Part shown: in pieces, positions 27,470 through 38,006 of the stretch
Layout of the letters: each line of letters begins with the position of its first letter
Numbering within the stretch: position 1 is the first letter of the stretch
Source of the DNA: Thalassolituus hydrocarboniclasticus
GTDB lineage: Bacteria; Pseudomonadota; Gammaproteobacteria; Pseudomonadales; Oceanobacteraceae
Reading direction: 5' to 3'
Assembly: GCF_025345565.1 (NCBI RefSeq)
Contig: NZ_CP054475.1
Location: 2,510,448 to 2,574,447 of the forward strand
Length of the DNA: 64,000 nucleotides
The notes under the pieces: model-generated
Told to the model about the DNA's origin: nothing
What the model saw: the letters and a program-made list of their open reading frames with translations, nothing else
Databases searched by the model: none
Translations under genes and position numbers: made by a program

Positions 27470-28573
27470 TTATAAACGCGGCGTCAGCATCGCGGCCAGA
27501 CGGCCACGCCGGCTGCCACGTTTTGATTTGCGGCGGCGAACATAAGCCGCAGCCAGCAAGGCGAACATTGTTCCCGCCATTAATCCCAGCGCTCCGCCTA
27601 AGGCAATAATCAGCTGCTTACGGGGTTTAACCGGTTTTAACGGTAATACCGCCGATTCATCCAGCTGCACAAAGCGCACCCGATCCCAATCGATCCTGGC
27701 GTCTTCCAGATTCTGAATTTTCCATGTCAGCTCTGGCAGCCCGGCAATATAAGCATCTTCATTGCGTTCGCCACGGCCACGTAATTGCGCAAGCTCAGCA
27801 TTAAGAGCGGTCTGCCCCATCATAAACAGCGGCGGCTGAGCGCTCAGCACCACATTATTAGAGGCCGCATAAAAAGGCTGCTGTTGCTTCACCGAAGCAG
27901 CAATAGACGCAGCTTCCTGCAGCGTTAAAATCCGCTGATTTTTATGCGCATGATATTGAGTGCGCAAGCCATCGGCCTCCAGACGCAGCGCATCCAGTAT
28001 CGATTGCCGGCTTAATTCAACGGTATTGCGCACTTCATCTAGGTAACTCTGCAGAACAAAATCACTGAAGCGGTTCAGCAATGCCGTTGCCCATTCTGCA
28101 TCGTTTAACTCAAATTTAATCGTCAGATGCACATCGGTATCTTTGGCGCCCGGATCAACATAAACAAAGCGCTGGGCAAAGCGGCTGAAATTCTGCTCTG
28201 CGGTCAGTGCCTGATCATAAATCAGCGCAGACAATGCCTCATTCTGTTCACTTAACAGCTGCTCGTAAAAGGCTCGCTTGGTATTACCGGAGCGGGCCAG
28301 TGCACGAACCTCTTTAAAGGCATCTTCACTGCTGATTGAGAACACGTCCTGCAGACGCGGTTGATTAACCGGCAGCAAATCCACCTGCGCGACCTGTTTA
28401 TAAACGATTTGCGTCTGATAAACCGGCGTCGCGTTATAGGCATAAGCCGCTGCCAGACAAAGAGCAACAACCACCGTGCCCAGCAACCAGTACCATTTAT
28501 CCTTAATGTCATCGATGAGATCGAAAATATCGATCTCATCGTGATTCACCGGGTGCGGTGTCTCAACACTCAT
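27470..28573 (-). CDS. wzz: Wzz-like O-antigen chain-length determinant
   Basis: 367 residues. Membrane span 1 near 30-50 (YWLLGTVVVALCLAAAYAY), a long periplasmic region with coiled-coil helices (DEVRNTVELSRQSILDALRLEADGL), and a second span near 325-345 preceded by the proline/lysine motif PLKPVKPRKQ typical of polysaccharide co-polymerases. The tail is very basic (RRRKSKRGSRRGR). It should set O-antigen length by acting with Wzy in the inner membrane. Oddity: it lies 8 bases after gyrA and interrupts the gyrA-serC order of Pseudomonas, over 10 kb from the O-antigen genes. The AAGGA site sits directly against the ATG, so translation may be weak or coupled to gyrA. Confidence 0.82.
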   Translation of the reverse strand: MSVETPHPVNHDEIDIFDLIDDIKDKWYWLLGTVVVALCLAAAYAYNATPVYQTQIVYKQVAQVDLLPVNQPRLQDVFSISSEDAFKEVRALARSGNTKRAFYEQLLSEQNEALSALIYDQALTAEQNFSRFAQRFVYVDPGAKDTDVHLTIKFELNDAEWATALLNRFSDFVLQSYLDEVRNTVELSRQSILDALRLEADGLRTQYHAHKNQRILTLQEAASIAASVKQQQPFYAASNNVVLSAQPPLFMMGQTALNAELAQLRGRGERNEDAYIAGLPELTWKIQNLEDARIDWDRVRFVQLDESAVLPLKPVKPRKQLIIALGGALGLMAGTMFALLAAAYVRRRKSKRGSRRGRLAAMLTPRL

Positions 28574-28581
28574 TCCTTTGA

Positions 28582-31218
28582 TTATTCCTCTTCAGTATCA
28601 GCAGAGCCGGAAGTGCTGTCCTCTGCAACTGCAGCCTGAGCCTGTTCCGCAACGACTTCACCTTCCAGCAGATCGTCTTCATCTTCTTCGGCATCGCAGA
28701 TGCGCTCAACGCCGACCAGTTTTTCTTTCTCGGACACTTTAATCAGGGTCACACCCTGAGTGTTACGACCCAGTACAGAGACCTCGTTCACACGGGTACG
28801 GACCAGCGTGCCCTGATCGCTGATCAGCATCACTTCATCGCCTTCGAACACCTGTACCGCGCCGACCAGAGGGCCGTTACGGTCGCTGGTGACCATGGCG
28901 ATAACACCCTGAGTGCCGCGGCCTTTGGTCGGGAATTCAGTCACGTCGGTGCGCTTACCGTAACCACGCTGGGAAGCGGTCAGGATAGTGCCGCCCTCTT
29001 CCGGAATAATCAGCGAGATAACGCGCTGACCATCGCCCAGTTTGATACCGCGTACACCGCGGGCAGTACGGCCCATGGCACGCACATCGGATTCTTTAAA
29101 GCGTACCGCTTTACCGGCATCGGACAGCATCAGAATGTCTTTGCTGCCGTCAGTAATAGCGACACCCACCAGGTGATCGCCTTCGTCCAGTTCACAGGCA
29201 ATCAGACCGGAAGAACGCGGACGGCTGAACTGATCCAGCGTGGTTTTCTTCACGGTACCGCGTGCTGTCACCATAAAGACATAACGGTCTTCGCTGTATT
29301 CTGTGACCGGCAGAATAGCGGTAATGCGCTCGCCTTCTTCCGACATATTCAGCACGTTCACAATCGGACGGCCCTTGGCATTACGGCTGGCCTGCGGAAT
29401 ATCGTATACGGTCAGCCAGTACACCTTACCGGCGTCGGTAAAGCACAACACGGTGTCGTGGCTGTTGACCACCAGCAGACGTTCAATAAAGTCTTCATCT
29501 TTAACCGAGGTGGCCGACTTACCTTTACCACCGCGCTTCTGCGCCTGGTAGGCATCCATCGGCTGGGTCTTGGCATAACCACCGTGCGACAGGGTCAGTA
29601 CCAGCGTTTCTTCCGGAATCAGGTCGGCCATGGTCAGGTCGCGCTTAACCGCCATAATTTCGGTCTTACGGGCATCACCGTATTCTTCACGCACCGCTTC
29701 CAGCTCTTCGCGGATCACCTGCATCAGGCGATCGGCGCTGCCCAGAATTTCCAGATATTCGGCAATTTCGGTCAGTTTCAGCTGATATTCTTCAATCAGT
29801 TTTTCGTGCTCAAGGCCGGTCAGTTTCTGCAGACGCAGATCCAGAATCGCCTGTGCCTGAGCCGGTGACAGATAGTAGTTACCATCGCGGAAACCGTATT
29901 CTTCCGGCAGATCATCCGGACGGCAGGCATCCGGGCCGGCACGTTCCAGCATATCCAGTACATCACCCGGCGCCCACGGTGTGGCAATCAGATTTTCTTT
30001 CGCTTCGGCAGCCGTCGGGGATTTTTTGATCAGCTCAATCACCGGATCAATATTCGCCAGTGCCAGCGCCAGACCTTCCAGCAGGTGACCACGTTCACGC
30101 GCCTTGCGCAGATCGTAGATAGTACGGCGGGTCACCACTTCACGGCGGTGCTTAACAAAGGCTTCGAGCAGTTGCTTCAGGTTCAGGATTTTTGGCTGAC
30201 CATCAACCAGCGCCACGGTATTGATACCGAACACGCCCTGCAGCTGAGTTTGGGCAAACAGGTTATTGAGCACCACTTCCGGCATTTCGCCACGGCGCAG
30301 TTCAACCACAATACGCATACCGTCTTTATCCGACTCGTCGCGCAGTTCGGTAATGCCTTCCAGCTTCTTCTCTTTAACCAGCTCGGCGATCTTTTCGATC
30401 AGACGGGCTTTGTTCACCTGATACGGGATCTCGGTGAAAATAATCGATACCTTGCCGTTACGCTCATCTTCTTCAAAATGATGACGCGCACGCAGATAAA
30501 TACGGCCACGGCCAGTGCGGTAAGCTTCAACAATGCCATCACGGCCATTAATAAAGGCACCGGTCGGGAAATCCGGGCCCGGGATATATTCCATCAGCGC
30601 ATCGACATCCAGTTCCGGATTATCAATCAGCGCCAGACAGCCGTTCAGAACTTCGGTGAGATTGTGTGGCGGAATATTGGTTGCCATACCCACCGCGATA
30701 CCGGACGAACCATTGACCAGCAGGTTCGGGATACGGGTCGGCATCACCGCCGGAATCTGTTCAGTGCCGTCGTAGTTAGGCACCCAATCCACGGTTTCCT
30801 TGTCGATATCAGCCAGAATGTCATGGCTGATCTTTTTCATCCGCACTTCGGTATAACGCATCGCCGCCGCAGAGTCGCCGTCGACCGAACCGAAGTTACC
30901 CTGGCCATCGACCAGCGTGTAACGCATGGAGAAGTCCTGCGCCATCCGCACGATGGTGTCATACACCGCAGAGTCACCGTGTGGGTGGTATTTACCGATC
31001 ACGTCACCGACCACACGCGCCGATTTTTTGTAAGGCTTGTTCCAGTCGTTACCGAGCACGTTCATCGCATGCAGTACACGACGGTGTACGGGCTTAAGGC
31101 CATCGCGTACATCCGGCAATGCGCGCCCTACGATTACGCTCATGGCGTAATCGAGATACGACTGCTGCAGCTCGTCTTCAATGTTAATCGGAAGAACTTC
31201 TTTGGCTAACTCACCCAT
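28582..31218 (-). CDS. gyrA: DNA gyrase subunit A
   Basis: 878 residues. Catalytic Tyr122 in [10 protein letters not shown], the quinolone-region [13 protein letters not shown] with Ser83 and Asp87 in E. coli numbering (the sensitive residues), and the GyrA-box QRGGKG in the C-terminal beta-pinwheel. The tail is acidic ([11 protein letters not shown]). With GyrB it introduces negative supercoils. Its start follows a leader of about 130 bases with an extended -10 promoter. Confidence 0.98.
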   Translation of the reverse strand: MGELAKEVLPINIEDELQQSYLDYAMSVIVGRALPDVRDGLKPVHRRVLHAMNVLGNDWNKPYKKSARVVGDVIGKYHPHGDSAVYDTIVRMAQDFSMRYTLVDGQGNFGSVDGDSAAAMRYTEVRMKKISHDILADIDKETVDWVPNYDGTEQIPAVMPTRIPNLLVNGSSGIAVGMATNIPPHNLTEVLNGCLALIDNPELDVDALMEYIPGPDFPTGAFINGRDGIVEAYRTGRGRIYLRARHHFEEDERNGKVSIIFTEIPYQVNKARLIEKIAELVKEKKLEGITELRDESDKDGMRIVVELRRGEMPEVVLNNLFAQTQLQGVFGINTVALVDGQPKILNLKQLLEAFVKHRREVVTRRTIYDLRKARERGHLLEGLALALANIDPVIELIKKSPTAAEAKENLIATPWAPGDVLDMLERAGPDACRPDDLPEEYGFRDGNYYLSPAQAQAILDLRLQKLTGLEHEKLIEEYQLKLTEIAEYLEILGSADRLMQVIREELEAVREEYGDARKTEIMAVKRDLTMADLIPEETLVLTLSHGGYAKTQPMDAYQAQKRGGKGKSATSVKDEDFIERLLVVNSHDTVLCFTDAGKVYWLTVYDIPQASRNAKGRPIVNVLNMSEEGERITAILPVTEYSEDRYVFMVTARGTVKKTTLDQFSRPRSSGLIACELDEGDHLVGVAITDGSKDILMLSDAGKAVRFKESDVRAMGRTARGVRGIKLGDGQRVISLIIPEEGGTILTASQRGYGKRTDVTEFPTKGRGTQGVIAMVTSDRNGPLVGAVQVFEGDEVMLISDQGTLVRTRVNEVSVLGRNTQGVTLIKVSEKEKLVGVERICDAEEDEDDLLEGEVVAEQAQAAVAEDSTSGSADTEEE

Positions 31219-31356
31219 AGATACTCGGCCCGTGTTCTGCGGATCACCCTTTTATGGTCATTTTCAGGTGATTCTGTCCTTGTTGTTGACCACCTCCCCG
31301 GATGCACAAGGCTCTGTGCTGACACCGTCCGGACGAGGCTGCCAATAAAGTGCCGA

Positions 31357-31365
31357 ATCATACCA
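31357..31365 (-). promoter_or_regulatory. Extended -10 promoter of gyrA
   Basis: Minus strand TGGTATGAT: the TGn extension plus TATGAT, five of six consensus bases. The -35 window (about 31380-31385) has no good hexamer and coincides with the edge of the inverted-repeat element beginning at 31385, so an original -35 may have been displaced. An extended -10 can work without a -35. Confidence 0.5.
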
Positions 31366-31384
31366 TAAATCAACAAGATACCTA

Positions 31385-31649
31385 GGGACCCTCTGAATAA
31401 CTCTGCACAGCTCTGCGCGAGTCCCGCAGCTCGTCAGAACAAGACGGCGAACGCAGCGAAACGACAGATCCTTTTCAAATTCGCCAACACAATTCTGGTG
31501 GGCTGCTGGCCGCGCCCGTTGGGGATTACGGGGAATCCCTGACTCTTTGTCGCCGATTTTTGACTTGACCCGCCAGGCCTGCAAATCGGCTTCTTGATTC
31601 AGAAACACCCCGCAATCCAGAGCGGGCACCGAGTTATTCAGAGGGTCCC
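31385..31649. mobile_element. 265-bp MITE-like element with 19-bp terminal inverted repeats
   Basis: Ends are perfect 19-base inverted repeats: GGGACCCTCTGAATAACTC at 31385-31403 and its reverse complement at 31631-31649. The interior has no transposase; a 121-codon minus-strand frame across it is not convincing. The TGAATAA-TC pattern recalls ends of IS903-like members of the IS5 family, so it is probably a non-autonomous derivative mobilised in trans (inference). Flanks are CCTA and CAGC, so no clear target-site duplication remains. It occupies most of the 521-base gap between gyrA and the hydrolase at 31740; nothing else is evident there besides the gyrA promoter. Confidence 0.75.
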
Positions 31650-31739
31650 CAGCGAGTCCGGCAATCCCCTGAAGACGAGACGGGAGAGGTCGGCACGTTT
31701 ATAATGCCAGCCTTTATACGCACCGGAGAGAACCGAGCC

Positions 31740-33074
31740 ATGCAGGCCGACCTGAGAATTAATGCCCGCTGGGTGATTCCGATGAACAGTCAGCAGAGCG
31801 GCGGCCAGACCAGCAACGCTGCCAGCCTGCTGCATCATCAGGCGGTGTTTATCAAAGATGGCCGGATTCTCGCCGTGCAGGATCAGGCAGCTGTTAGCCA
31901 CGAGGCCACCGAAACCCTCGACCTGCCTGACCACGTGTTACTTCCCGGGTATGTGAACGCTCACGGCCACGCGGCGATGTCATTGTTTCGCGGTATGGCC
32001 GATGACCTGGCCTTAATGACCTGGCTGCAGGAACATATCTGGCCGGCCGAAGGACGCTGGGTGGATGACGCCTTCGTGCGTGACGGTACCCGACTTGCCA
32101 TCGCCGAGATGCTGAAGTGCGGCACCACGACCTATGCCGATATGTATTTTTATCCGGGCTCGGGGGTGGAAAGCGCCCTCGAAGCCGGTATCCGCAACGT
32201 CAGCTTTACCCCGGTGCTGGATTTCCCCACCAACTTTGCCCAGAACGCCGACGAGTACATCAAGAAAGCCCTCGCCGTGCGCGACAGCTATAAACATCAG
32301 CCATTGCTGACTCTGGGCCTTGGTCCGCACGCGCCCTACACCGTCTCCAACGGCCCGCTGCAGGAAATCACCACGCTGGCCGATCAGCTGGAGATGCCGA
32401 TCCAGATCCATCTGCAGGAAACCGCCTTTGAAGTGGCGCAGAGCATGGAGCAGTTTGGTTGCCGGCCGACTCAGCGTCTGGCCGAACTGGGCTTTATGAC
32501 CGAGCGTGTAAGCTGCGTGCACATGACCCAGATCAGCGCTGAAGACATCAGCGTCCTGCAACATAGCGGCGCTTCGGTGGTGCATTGCCCGGAATCCAAC
32601 CTGAAACTGGCCTCCGGCTTCTGCCCGTCGGCACAATTACTGAACAGTCAGATTAATGTCGCCCTCGGTACCGACGGTGCCGCCAGCAATAACGATCTGA
32701 ATATTCAGGGCGAAATGAAAACCGCGGCCATGCTGGCCAAAGCCGTCGCCGGCGACGCTGCCGCCGTCCCTGCCGCACAGGCGCTGTATATGGCGACGAT
32801 GGGCGGCGCCAAAGCACTGGGACTGGACGACCAGACCGGCTCGCTGACCCCCGGTAAATGGGCCGATCTGCAGGCGGTGGATCTGTCACAGCTGGGGCAG
32901 CAGCCACTGTACGATCCGATTTCCCAGCTGGTTTACACCGACAGCAGCCGCGCCACCAGCCATGTCTGGGTCGCCGGTAAACTGCTGCTGAATAAGGGCG
33001 AGCTGACCACCCTGGACGAACAACAGATACAGCACAACGCCCGTCAGTGGGCTGACCGTATCCGCCAGTCCTGA
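31740..33074 (+). CDS. mtaD: TRZ/ATZ-family amidohydrolase, methylthioadenosine/SAH deaminase-like
   Basis: 444 residues from the ATG at 31740, chosen because GGAGAG precedes it at good spacing, while the earlier ATG at 31704 has no ribosome site. Metal-dependent amidohydrolase motifs: [13 protein letters not shown] (HxH), the His of QIHLQET, the His of [14 protein letters not shown], and the Asp of [13 protein letters not shown]. Members of this branch deaminate 5'-methylthioadenosine and S-adenosylhomocysteine. Position next to the SAM-dependent methyltransferase ubiG, as in Pseudomonas, fits a role in clearing SAH. In Pseudomonas mtnA also lies here; it is absent. Confidence 0.85.
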   Translation: MQADLRINARWVIPMNSQQSGGQTSNAASLLHHQAVFIKDGRILAVQDQAAVSHEATETLDLPDHVLLPGYVNAHGHAAMSLFRGMADDLALMTWLQEHIWPAEGRWVDDAFVRDGTRLAIAEMLKCGTTTYADMYFYPGSGVESALEAGIRNVSFTPVLDFPTNFAQNADEYIKKALAVRDSYKHQPLLTLGLGPHAPYTVSNGPLQEITTLADQLEMPIQIHLQETAFEVAQSMEQFGCRPTQRLAELGFMTERVSCVHMTQISAEDISVLQHSGASVVHCPESNLKLASGFCPSAQLLNSQINVALGTDGAASNNDLNIQGEMKTAAMLAKAVAGDAAAVPAAQALYMATMGGAKALGLDDQTGSLTPGKWADLQAVDLSQLGQQPLYDPISQLVYTDSSRATSHVWVAGKLLLNKGELTTLDEQQIQHNARQWADRIRQS

Positions 33075-33105
33075 ACCAACGAATTACTTTTTGCAGGAGC
33101 CGAGC

Positions 33106-33825
33106 ATGGAACAGACACAGAACGTTGATCGCGCCGAAATCGCCAAATTCGAAGCCCTCGCCTCGCGCTGGTGGGATCTGGAAAGCGAATTCAAACCGCT
33201 GCACGACATCAACCCGCTGCGCACCAATTACATCGACCGCTATGCGCCACTGGCCGGCAAAACCGTGCTCGACGTTGGCTGTGGCGGCGGCATTCTGAGC
33301 GAAGGCATGGCCAGCCGCGGCGCCGTGGTGACCGGTATTGATATGGGCGAAGCCAACCTCAACACCGCCAAACTGCACGCGCTGGAATCCGGCGTAAAGG
33401 TCAGTTATCAGTGCATTCCGGTGGAAGAGCTGGCGGCACAGCAACCGGAAAGCTTTGACGTAGTCACCTGCCTGGAAATGCTGGAACACGTACCGGACCC
33501 GGAATCCATTATCCGCGCCTGCTATCAGCTGGTAAAACCGGGCGGTCAGGTGTTTTTCTCCACCATTAACCGCAATCCGAAAGCCTATGCCTTTGCCATT
33601 CTTGGCGCTGAATATCTGATGCGCCTGCTGCCGGCCGGCACCCACGATTACCACAAATTCATCAAACCCAGCGAACTGACCCGCTGGTGCCGTAACGTGG
33701 GTCTGGAAGTGCAGCATATGACCGGCATGGTCTATAACCCGCTGACCAAAATCTACAAACTGAAAGACAACGACGTCAGCGTGAATTACCTGATGGCAAC
33801 GCGTAAACCGGACAGCGCGGTATGA
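33106..33825 (+). CDS. ubiG: Ubiquinone biosynthesis O-methyltransferase
   Basis: 239 residues starting [24 protein letters not shown]. The ATG at 33106 follows a GCAGGAG site; the slightly longer frame would begin with TTG. SAM-binding motif [16 protein letters not shown], then [12 protein letters not shown], and the UbiG-specific [20 protein letters not shown] near the start. Catalyses both O-methylations of ubiquinone. Follows the deaminase by 31 bases and overlaps mupP by 4. Confidence 0.97.
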   Translation: MEQTQNVDRAEIAKFEALASRWWDLESEFKPLHDINPLRTNYIDRYAPLAGKTVLDVGCGGGILSEGMASRGAVVTGIDMGEANLNTAKLHALESGVKVSYQCIPVEELAAQQPESFDVVTCLEMLEHVPDPESIIRACYQLVKPGGQVFFSTINRNPKAYAFAILGAEYLMRLLPAGTHDYHKFIKPSELTRWCRNVGLEVQHMTGMVYNPLTKIYKLKDNDVSVNYLMATRKPDSAV

Positions 33826-34514
33826 GCCTGAGCCGCCCCAAGGCCATCCTGTTTGATCTGGATGGCACGCTGGTCGATACCGCGCCGGATTTTTATGACG
33901 TGGTGAACGGCCTGCGCAAAGAGCTGGGTAAACCGCTGCTGGCCGATGAAACCATCCGCGAGCAGGTATCCAACGGTGGCGCCGCACTGACCCGTCTGAC
34001 CTTTGATCACCCGGACCATGCCGGGCGTGATCTGGCCAGCGCAGCGCAGGAATTTCTCGACCAGCGGCAGCAGATTCTCGACCGTTATCTGCAGAACATC
34101 GGCCTGTTAAGTGGTTATTTTCCAGGCTTCGCGGAGGTGATTACCACCCTCGAACAGCAGGATATCCGCTGGGGAATTGTGACCAATAAGCCACGGCTGT
34201 ATACCGAAGCCCTGCTGGCGAAACTCGCCATTACAGGTGATGTGGTGGTGTGCCCGGATGATGTCACAAAATCCAAACCCCACCCCGAGCCATTATTAAA
34301 AGCCGCCGCCGATCTTGGTTTGCAGGCCACTGATTGCTGGTATGTCGGCGACCATATCCGCGATATCGACGCCGCCCGCGCCGCCGGCATGCTCAGTATT
34401 GCCGCCACCTTCGGTTATATCGAAGCCGGTGATCATCCTGACAACTGGCAGGCCGACCGGCTGATTCATCAGCCGCTGGATCTGCTGAGCTTATTGCAGG
34501 CCAGCCACGGATAA
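33822..34514 (+). CDS. mupP: N-acetylmuramic acid 6-phosphate phosphatase (HAD family)
   Basis: 230 residues. HAD motif I at 11-16 (FDLDGT; nucleophile Asp12 and Asp14), motif II in [10 protein letters not shown], motif III/IV in [17 protein letters not shown] and [16 protein letters not shown]. It resembles phosphoglycolate phosphatase, but the position directly after ubiG, with ATGA overlap, is that of Pseudomonas mupP, whose product dephosphorylates MurNAc-6-P in the peptidoglycan-recycling shortcut. Gph is the alternative name; context favours MupP, but the amgK-murU genes needed are not in the window. Confidence 0.8.
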   Translation: MSLSRPKAILFDLDGTLVDTAPDFYDVVNGLRKELGKPLLADETIREQVSNGGAALTRLTFDHPDHAGRDLASAAQEFLDQRQQILDRYLQNIGLLSGYFPGFAEVITTLEQQDIRWGIVTNKPRLYTEALLAKLAITGDVVVCPDDVTKSKPHPEPLLKAAADLGLQATDCWYVGDHIRDIDAARAAGMLSIAATFGYIEAGDHPDNWQADRLIHQPLDLLSLLQASHG

Positions 34515-34580
34515 AGCCCGGAACCGGATACGGCCGCGCGCCATTAACAACAACCCTATATACAGAAAAAAGGTAGACCG

Positions 34581-35324
34581 ATGGAAACCGCCCCGAACTC
34601 ACTGACAGGCCGCACTATTCTGGTAACCGGCGCCGGCTACGGCATCGGCCGGACGGCCGCCCTCACCTATGCCCGGGCCGGAGCCACCGTTTTACTGCTG
34701 GGCCGCACCCAGGAAGCGCTGAACGATACCTACGACCTGATCGAGGCTGAAAACCTGCCACAGGCCGCCGTGCTGCCCTTCGATCTGGAACAGCATGATG
34801 AAGATCCTTTCCGCCAGCTGGCCGAACTGATTGACGAAAACTTCGGCCATCTCGATGGTGTACTGCTCAATGCCGGCGTCCTCGGCCAGCGCACCAGCCT
34901 GGAAAACTACGACTGGAATACCTGGCAGAAGGTGATGCAGATTAACGTTAACGGCCAGTTCGCGCTGATGAAGCACCTGCTGCCTCTGCTGCGTAAGGCA
35001 CCGGCGGATGCTTCAGTTATTTTCACCACCAGCAGCGTTGGCCGCGAAGGCCGTGCTTACTGGGGAGCCTATTCGGTCTCCAAGTTTGCCACCGAAGGCT
35101 TAATGCAGGTTATGGCGCAGGAACTGGAAAACACCAGCAACATCCGCGTTAACTGTATTAATCCCGGCGGTACCCGCACCAGCATGCGCGCCGCTGCTTA
35201 CCCGGCCGAGCATCCGAGCAAAGTACCGGAAGCCGATACCATCATGCCGCTCTACCTGCATCTGATGAGTCCGGAATCCATTGGCACCCACGGCCAGAGC
35301 CTGGACGCACAACCGAAAAAATAA
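34581..35324 (+). CDS. yciK: YciK-type short-chain dehydrogenase
   Basis: 247 residues. Cofactor site TGAGYGIGRTAA near 15-26, NAG in LLNAGVLGQRTSLENYD, the catalytic Ser of SSVGREGRAYWGAYSVSK with Tyr-x-x-x-Lys, and NCINPGGTRTSMRA. The E. coli and Pseudomonas YciK subfamily keeps this pattern; its substrate is not established. Start has AGGTAGACCG before the ATG. Fourth gene of the plus-strand unit with ubiG and mupP. Confidence 0.9.
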   Translation: METAPNSLTGRTILVTGAGYGIGRTAALTYARAGATVLLLGRTQEALNDTYDLIEAENLPQAAVLPFDLEQHDEDPFRQLAELIDENFGHLDGVLLNAGVLGQRTSLENYDWNTWQKVMQINVNGQFALMKHLLPLLRKAPADASVIFTTSSVGREGRAYWGAYSVSKFATEGLMQVMAQELENTSNIRVNCINPGGTRTSMRAAAYPAEHPSKVPEADTIMPLYLHLMSPESIGTHGQSLDAQPKK

Positions 35325-35528
35325 TCCGTAAAGCCCGCCTCCCGCGCAGCACTGTAGTCACAGTTTAGTAACACTGTTTAGTATTACTGTTGCTGCAGCG
35401 GGTACGGTTTTTCCCGCTCCCCCCTCCGACTTTTGCCCAACCTGCTCTTTACCCCACCGTGCTTTTCCTGTCCAATCCGTCAGATATTACCGATTGATCA
35501 GAGCGCAGATGCGCAGGAGGCACACCGT

Positions 35529-36662
35529 ATGGCTGGCTTACTTCCCACCCCCGATCCCGAAGGCCTGCTCGAATATTCCGTGGTATTTACCGACCGCTCT
35601 CTGAACCATATGTCCAAGCGTTTTCAGGGCGTAATGAATGATATTTCCGCCACCCTGAAGTCGGTTTATAACGCCGACGCCGTCGCCATCGTTCCCGGTG
35701 GTGGTACCTATGGCATGGAAGCCGTGGCGCGCCAGTTCGCTCAGGATAAAAAGACACTGGTAATCCGCAATGGCTGGTTCAGCTACCGCTGGACCCAGAT
35801 TTTTGACATGGGCAATATTCCGGCCTCCAGCACGGTATTAAAAGCACGCCGCAGCGCAGACAGCGCTCAGATTCCGGCCCCCTTTGCGCCAGCGCCCATC
35901 GACGAAGTTGTCGCCACTATTCAAAAAGAAAAACCGGACGTCGTGTTCGCGCCCCACGTTGAAACCGCTTCCGGCATGATTCTGCCGGACGATTACCTGA
36001 AAGCGGTCGCCGACGCCGTGCATTCGGTCGGCGGTTTACTGGTACTCGACTGCGTTGCTTCCGGCACCCTGTGGGTCGATATGAAAGCCGTGGGCGTCGA
36101 TATCTTAATCAGCGCCCCGCAGAAAGGCTGGAGCTCTTCCCCCTGTGCGGCATTAATCATGATGAATCAGGCTGCGCTGGATGTAATGGCCACCACCACC
36201 AGTACCAGCTTTGCCGCCAATCTGAAGCAATGGCATATGATCATGCAGGCCTACGAAAACGGCGGCCACGCTTATCACGCCACCATGCCAACCGATGCTC
36301 TGGCCAGATTCCGCGACACCATGCTGGAAACCAAAGCCTACGGTTTTGATAAAGTCCGGGACGAGCAGCTGGCCCTGGGCAAACGCGTACGCCAGATGCT
36401 GGAAAGTAAAGGCATTCACAGTGTCGCCGCCGAAGGCTTTAAAGCACCGGGCGTGGTGGTTAATTACACCAGCGACGCCGAACTGCAGAACGGTAAAAAG
36501 TTTGCCGCACTGGGCTTGCAGGCGGCCGCCGGTGTGCCGCTGATGTGTGATGAAGGTGACGATTACCGCTCCTTCCGCATCGGTTTATTCGGGCTCGATA
36601 AGCTGCACGATATCGACGGTGCCGTTACGCGCCTGGAAAAGGTTATCGACCAGCTTGTTTAA
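35529..36662 (+). CDS. Class V aminotransferase, alanine/serine-glyoxylate type
   Basis: 377 residues from the ATG at 35529, which has AGGAGG eight bases upstream; the longer frame from 35433 begins with a Cys/Pro-rich stretch unlike the family. Features: IVPGGGTYGMEAVARQF (phosphate-binding turn), HVETASGM, LLVLDCVASGTLWVD, and the PLP lysine in SAPQKGWSSSPCA. Members transfer an amino group between alanine or serine and glyoxylate; exact substrate is not readable. 204 bases separate it from yciK; that gap has an imperfect GCAGCA/TGCTGC stem followed by GGTTTTT that may terminate yciK. Confidence 0.85.
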   Translation: MAGLLPTPDPEGLLEYSVVFTDRSLNHMSKRFQGVMNDISATLKSVYNADAVAIVPGGGTYGMEAVARQFAQDKKTLVIRNGWFSYRWTQIFDMGNIPASSTVLKARRSADSAQIPAPFAPAPIDEVVATIQKEKPDVVFAPHVETASGMILPDDYLKAVADAVHSVGGLLVLDCVASGTLWVDMKAVGVDILISAPQKGWSSSPCAALIMMNQAALDVMATTTSTSFAANLKQWHMIMQAYENGGHAYHATMPTDALARFRDTMLETKAYGFDKVRDEQLALGKRVRQMLESKGIHSVAAEGFKAPGVVVNYTSDAELQNGKKFAALGLQAAAGVPLMCDEGDDYRSFRIGLFGLDKLHDIDGAVTRLEKVIDQLV

Positions 36663-37036
36663 TCCTGATCGGTGACTGTAGTCACCGGCAAGGATCGGCG
36701 GCAAGAGTAAGCGGCAATGATCAGCGGCATACCTCTGCCGCTGACCCGGTAAACTTACTACCTTCCCCCTAGACCTGATCACTTTATTACCAATTACTGC
36801 AGATAACCGATCCGTCCCGCAAAGTTTTGCCCGATTTTTGTCATTATTCTCTGACCAAGCAGTCATTTTATTGGCAAAAAATCAGTATGGCCTTTTGTCA
36901 AATTGCCAACATCCTGCCACCAAGACACAGAGTTAGTATCTAACACTTTGTTTTTTAAGGAAAAATATCCAATATAAATACTGGCACAGAAATCGCTTCT
37001 ACTGATCAGGAATCATTTACCTGTATGAGGTAACTC
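36663..37036 (+). other. 374-base intergenic region with two palindromes
   Basis: Contains a perfect palindrome GGTGACTGTAGTCACC (36671-36686) and a stem TCAGCGGC/GCCGCTGA (36720-36743), neither followed by a T-run, so neither is a good terminator. The last 200 bases are AT-rich and probably hold the promoter of the diguanylate cyclase, but only weak -10 matches (TATAAA near 36974) were seen. No ORF or RNA gene recognised. Confidence 0.5.
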
Positions 37037-37993
37037 ATGGTCAGTCCGTTACACAGCAACGGCCGGGCAGAACTCCAGGACGACAAGATCGTTTCCAGTA
37101 TCGGAGATCTGGCACCGAAGCCCGATATACGCCCGGAAGTGCTGCTGAAGCTGTCAGGCAAACTGCAGACAACATTAGAGCTGTCGCAACTGCTGGAAAT
37201 TTTCTTTGAGGAAATCCAGCAAGCGGTACTGGTCGACGGCATCAGCTTCAGTCATAACGCCCAGAACCTGTTGCTGAGCTATGGCCGCAACAGCGTGCAC
37301 AGTGCCAGCTATCGCCTGCAGACGCAGCAGGACTATATGGGTGATCTGGTCTTTCACCGCTCGACCCGCTTCCGTGAGCACGAACTGGCCAATCTCGAAG
37401 GCCTGCTGACGACGCTGGTTTATCCGATGCGCAACGCGCTGCGTTACCACGAAGCTCTGGCCGCCGCCTTCCGCGACCCGCTGACCGGCGCCGGTAACCG
37501 TGTTGCACTGGATAAAACCCTGCAACGGGAAATCGAGCTGACCAAGCGCCACGGACAGCAACTGTCGATTCTGATGCTGGATCTTGATCACTTCAAACTG
37601 GTGAACGACGAATTCGGTCACAGCATGGGCGACAAAGTACTGAAGGAAGCCGTTACCTGCATTACCGGTTGTATCCGCCAGACTGATATGTGCTTCCGCT
37701 ATGGCGGCGAAGAATTTCTGATCATGCTCAGCAATGCCGAGCACGCCGGTGCATTGCGCATTGCCGAACGTATCCGCATGAGCATCAGTGCTCTGGATTT
37801 CAGTAATGACAAAGGCCGTTTACAGGTCACCACCAGCATCGGCTGCGCCACCCTGATGATGGAAGACAGTATGGAATCTCTGGTTCAACGCGCCGATAAA
37901 GCGCTGTATCAGGCGAAACGCAATGGCCGCAACCGGGTGATCTGCGATACCGACGATGAACTGGGCACACCGGCGTCAAAGAGTGTGTTGTGA
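37037..37993 (+). CDS. Diguanylate cyclase (GGDEF) with inhibitory site
   Basis: 318 residues. Residues 150-310 are a GGDEF domain: RDPLTGAGNRVALD at 146-159, LDLDHFKLVNDEFGH, and the active loop GGEEF at 223-227. RQTD at 214-217 lies five residues before it, the RxxD product-inhibition site, so the enzyme should make c-di-GMP and be feedback-inhibited. Residues 30-140 are a helical/GAF-like region of unclear ligand. A similar protein lies in the same neighbourhood in P. aeruginosa (PA3177). Start: GAGG before the ATG. Ends at a bidirectional terminator shared with rluB. Confidence 0.92.
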   Translation: MVSPLHSNGRAELQDDKIVSSIGDLAPKPDIRPEVLLKLSGKLQTTLELSQLLEIFFEEIQQAVLVDGISFSHNAQNLLLSYGRNSVHSASYRLQTQQDYMGDLVFHRSTRFREHELANLEGLLTTLVYPMRNALRYHEALAAAFRDPLTGAGNRVALDKTLQREIELTKRHGQQLSILMLDLDHFKLVNDEFGHSMGDKVLKEAVTCITGCIRQTDMCFRYGGEEFLIMLSNAEHAGALRIAERIRMSISALDFSNDKGRLQVTTSIGCATLMMEDSMESLVQRADKALYQAKRNGRNRVICDTDDELGTPASKSVL

Positions 37994-38006
37994 ATTGATA
38001 AAACAT

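Noticed and set aside
30085-31209. 374-codon plus-strand frame opposite gyrA
   Set aside because: Antisense shadow of the conserved gyrA N-terminal domain.
31264-31629. 121-codon minus-strand frame across the inverted-repeat element
   Set aside because: No ribosome site, no recognisable domain, reads through one terminal repeat and into the gyrA leader; better explained by the element.
32013-33987. Long minus-strand frames opposite the deaminase, ubiG and mupP
   Set aside because: High-GC shadow frames of three well-conserved genes; no domain similarity.
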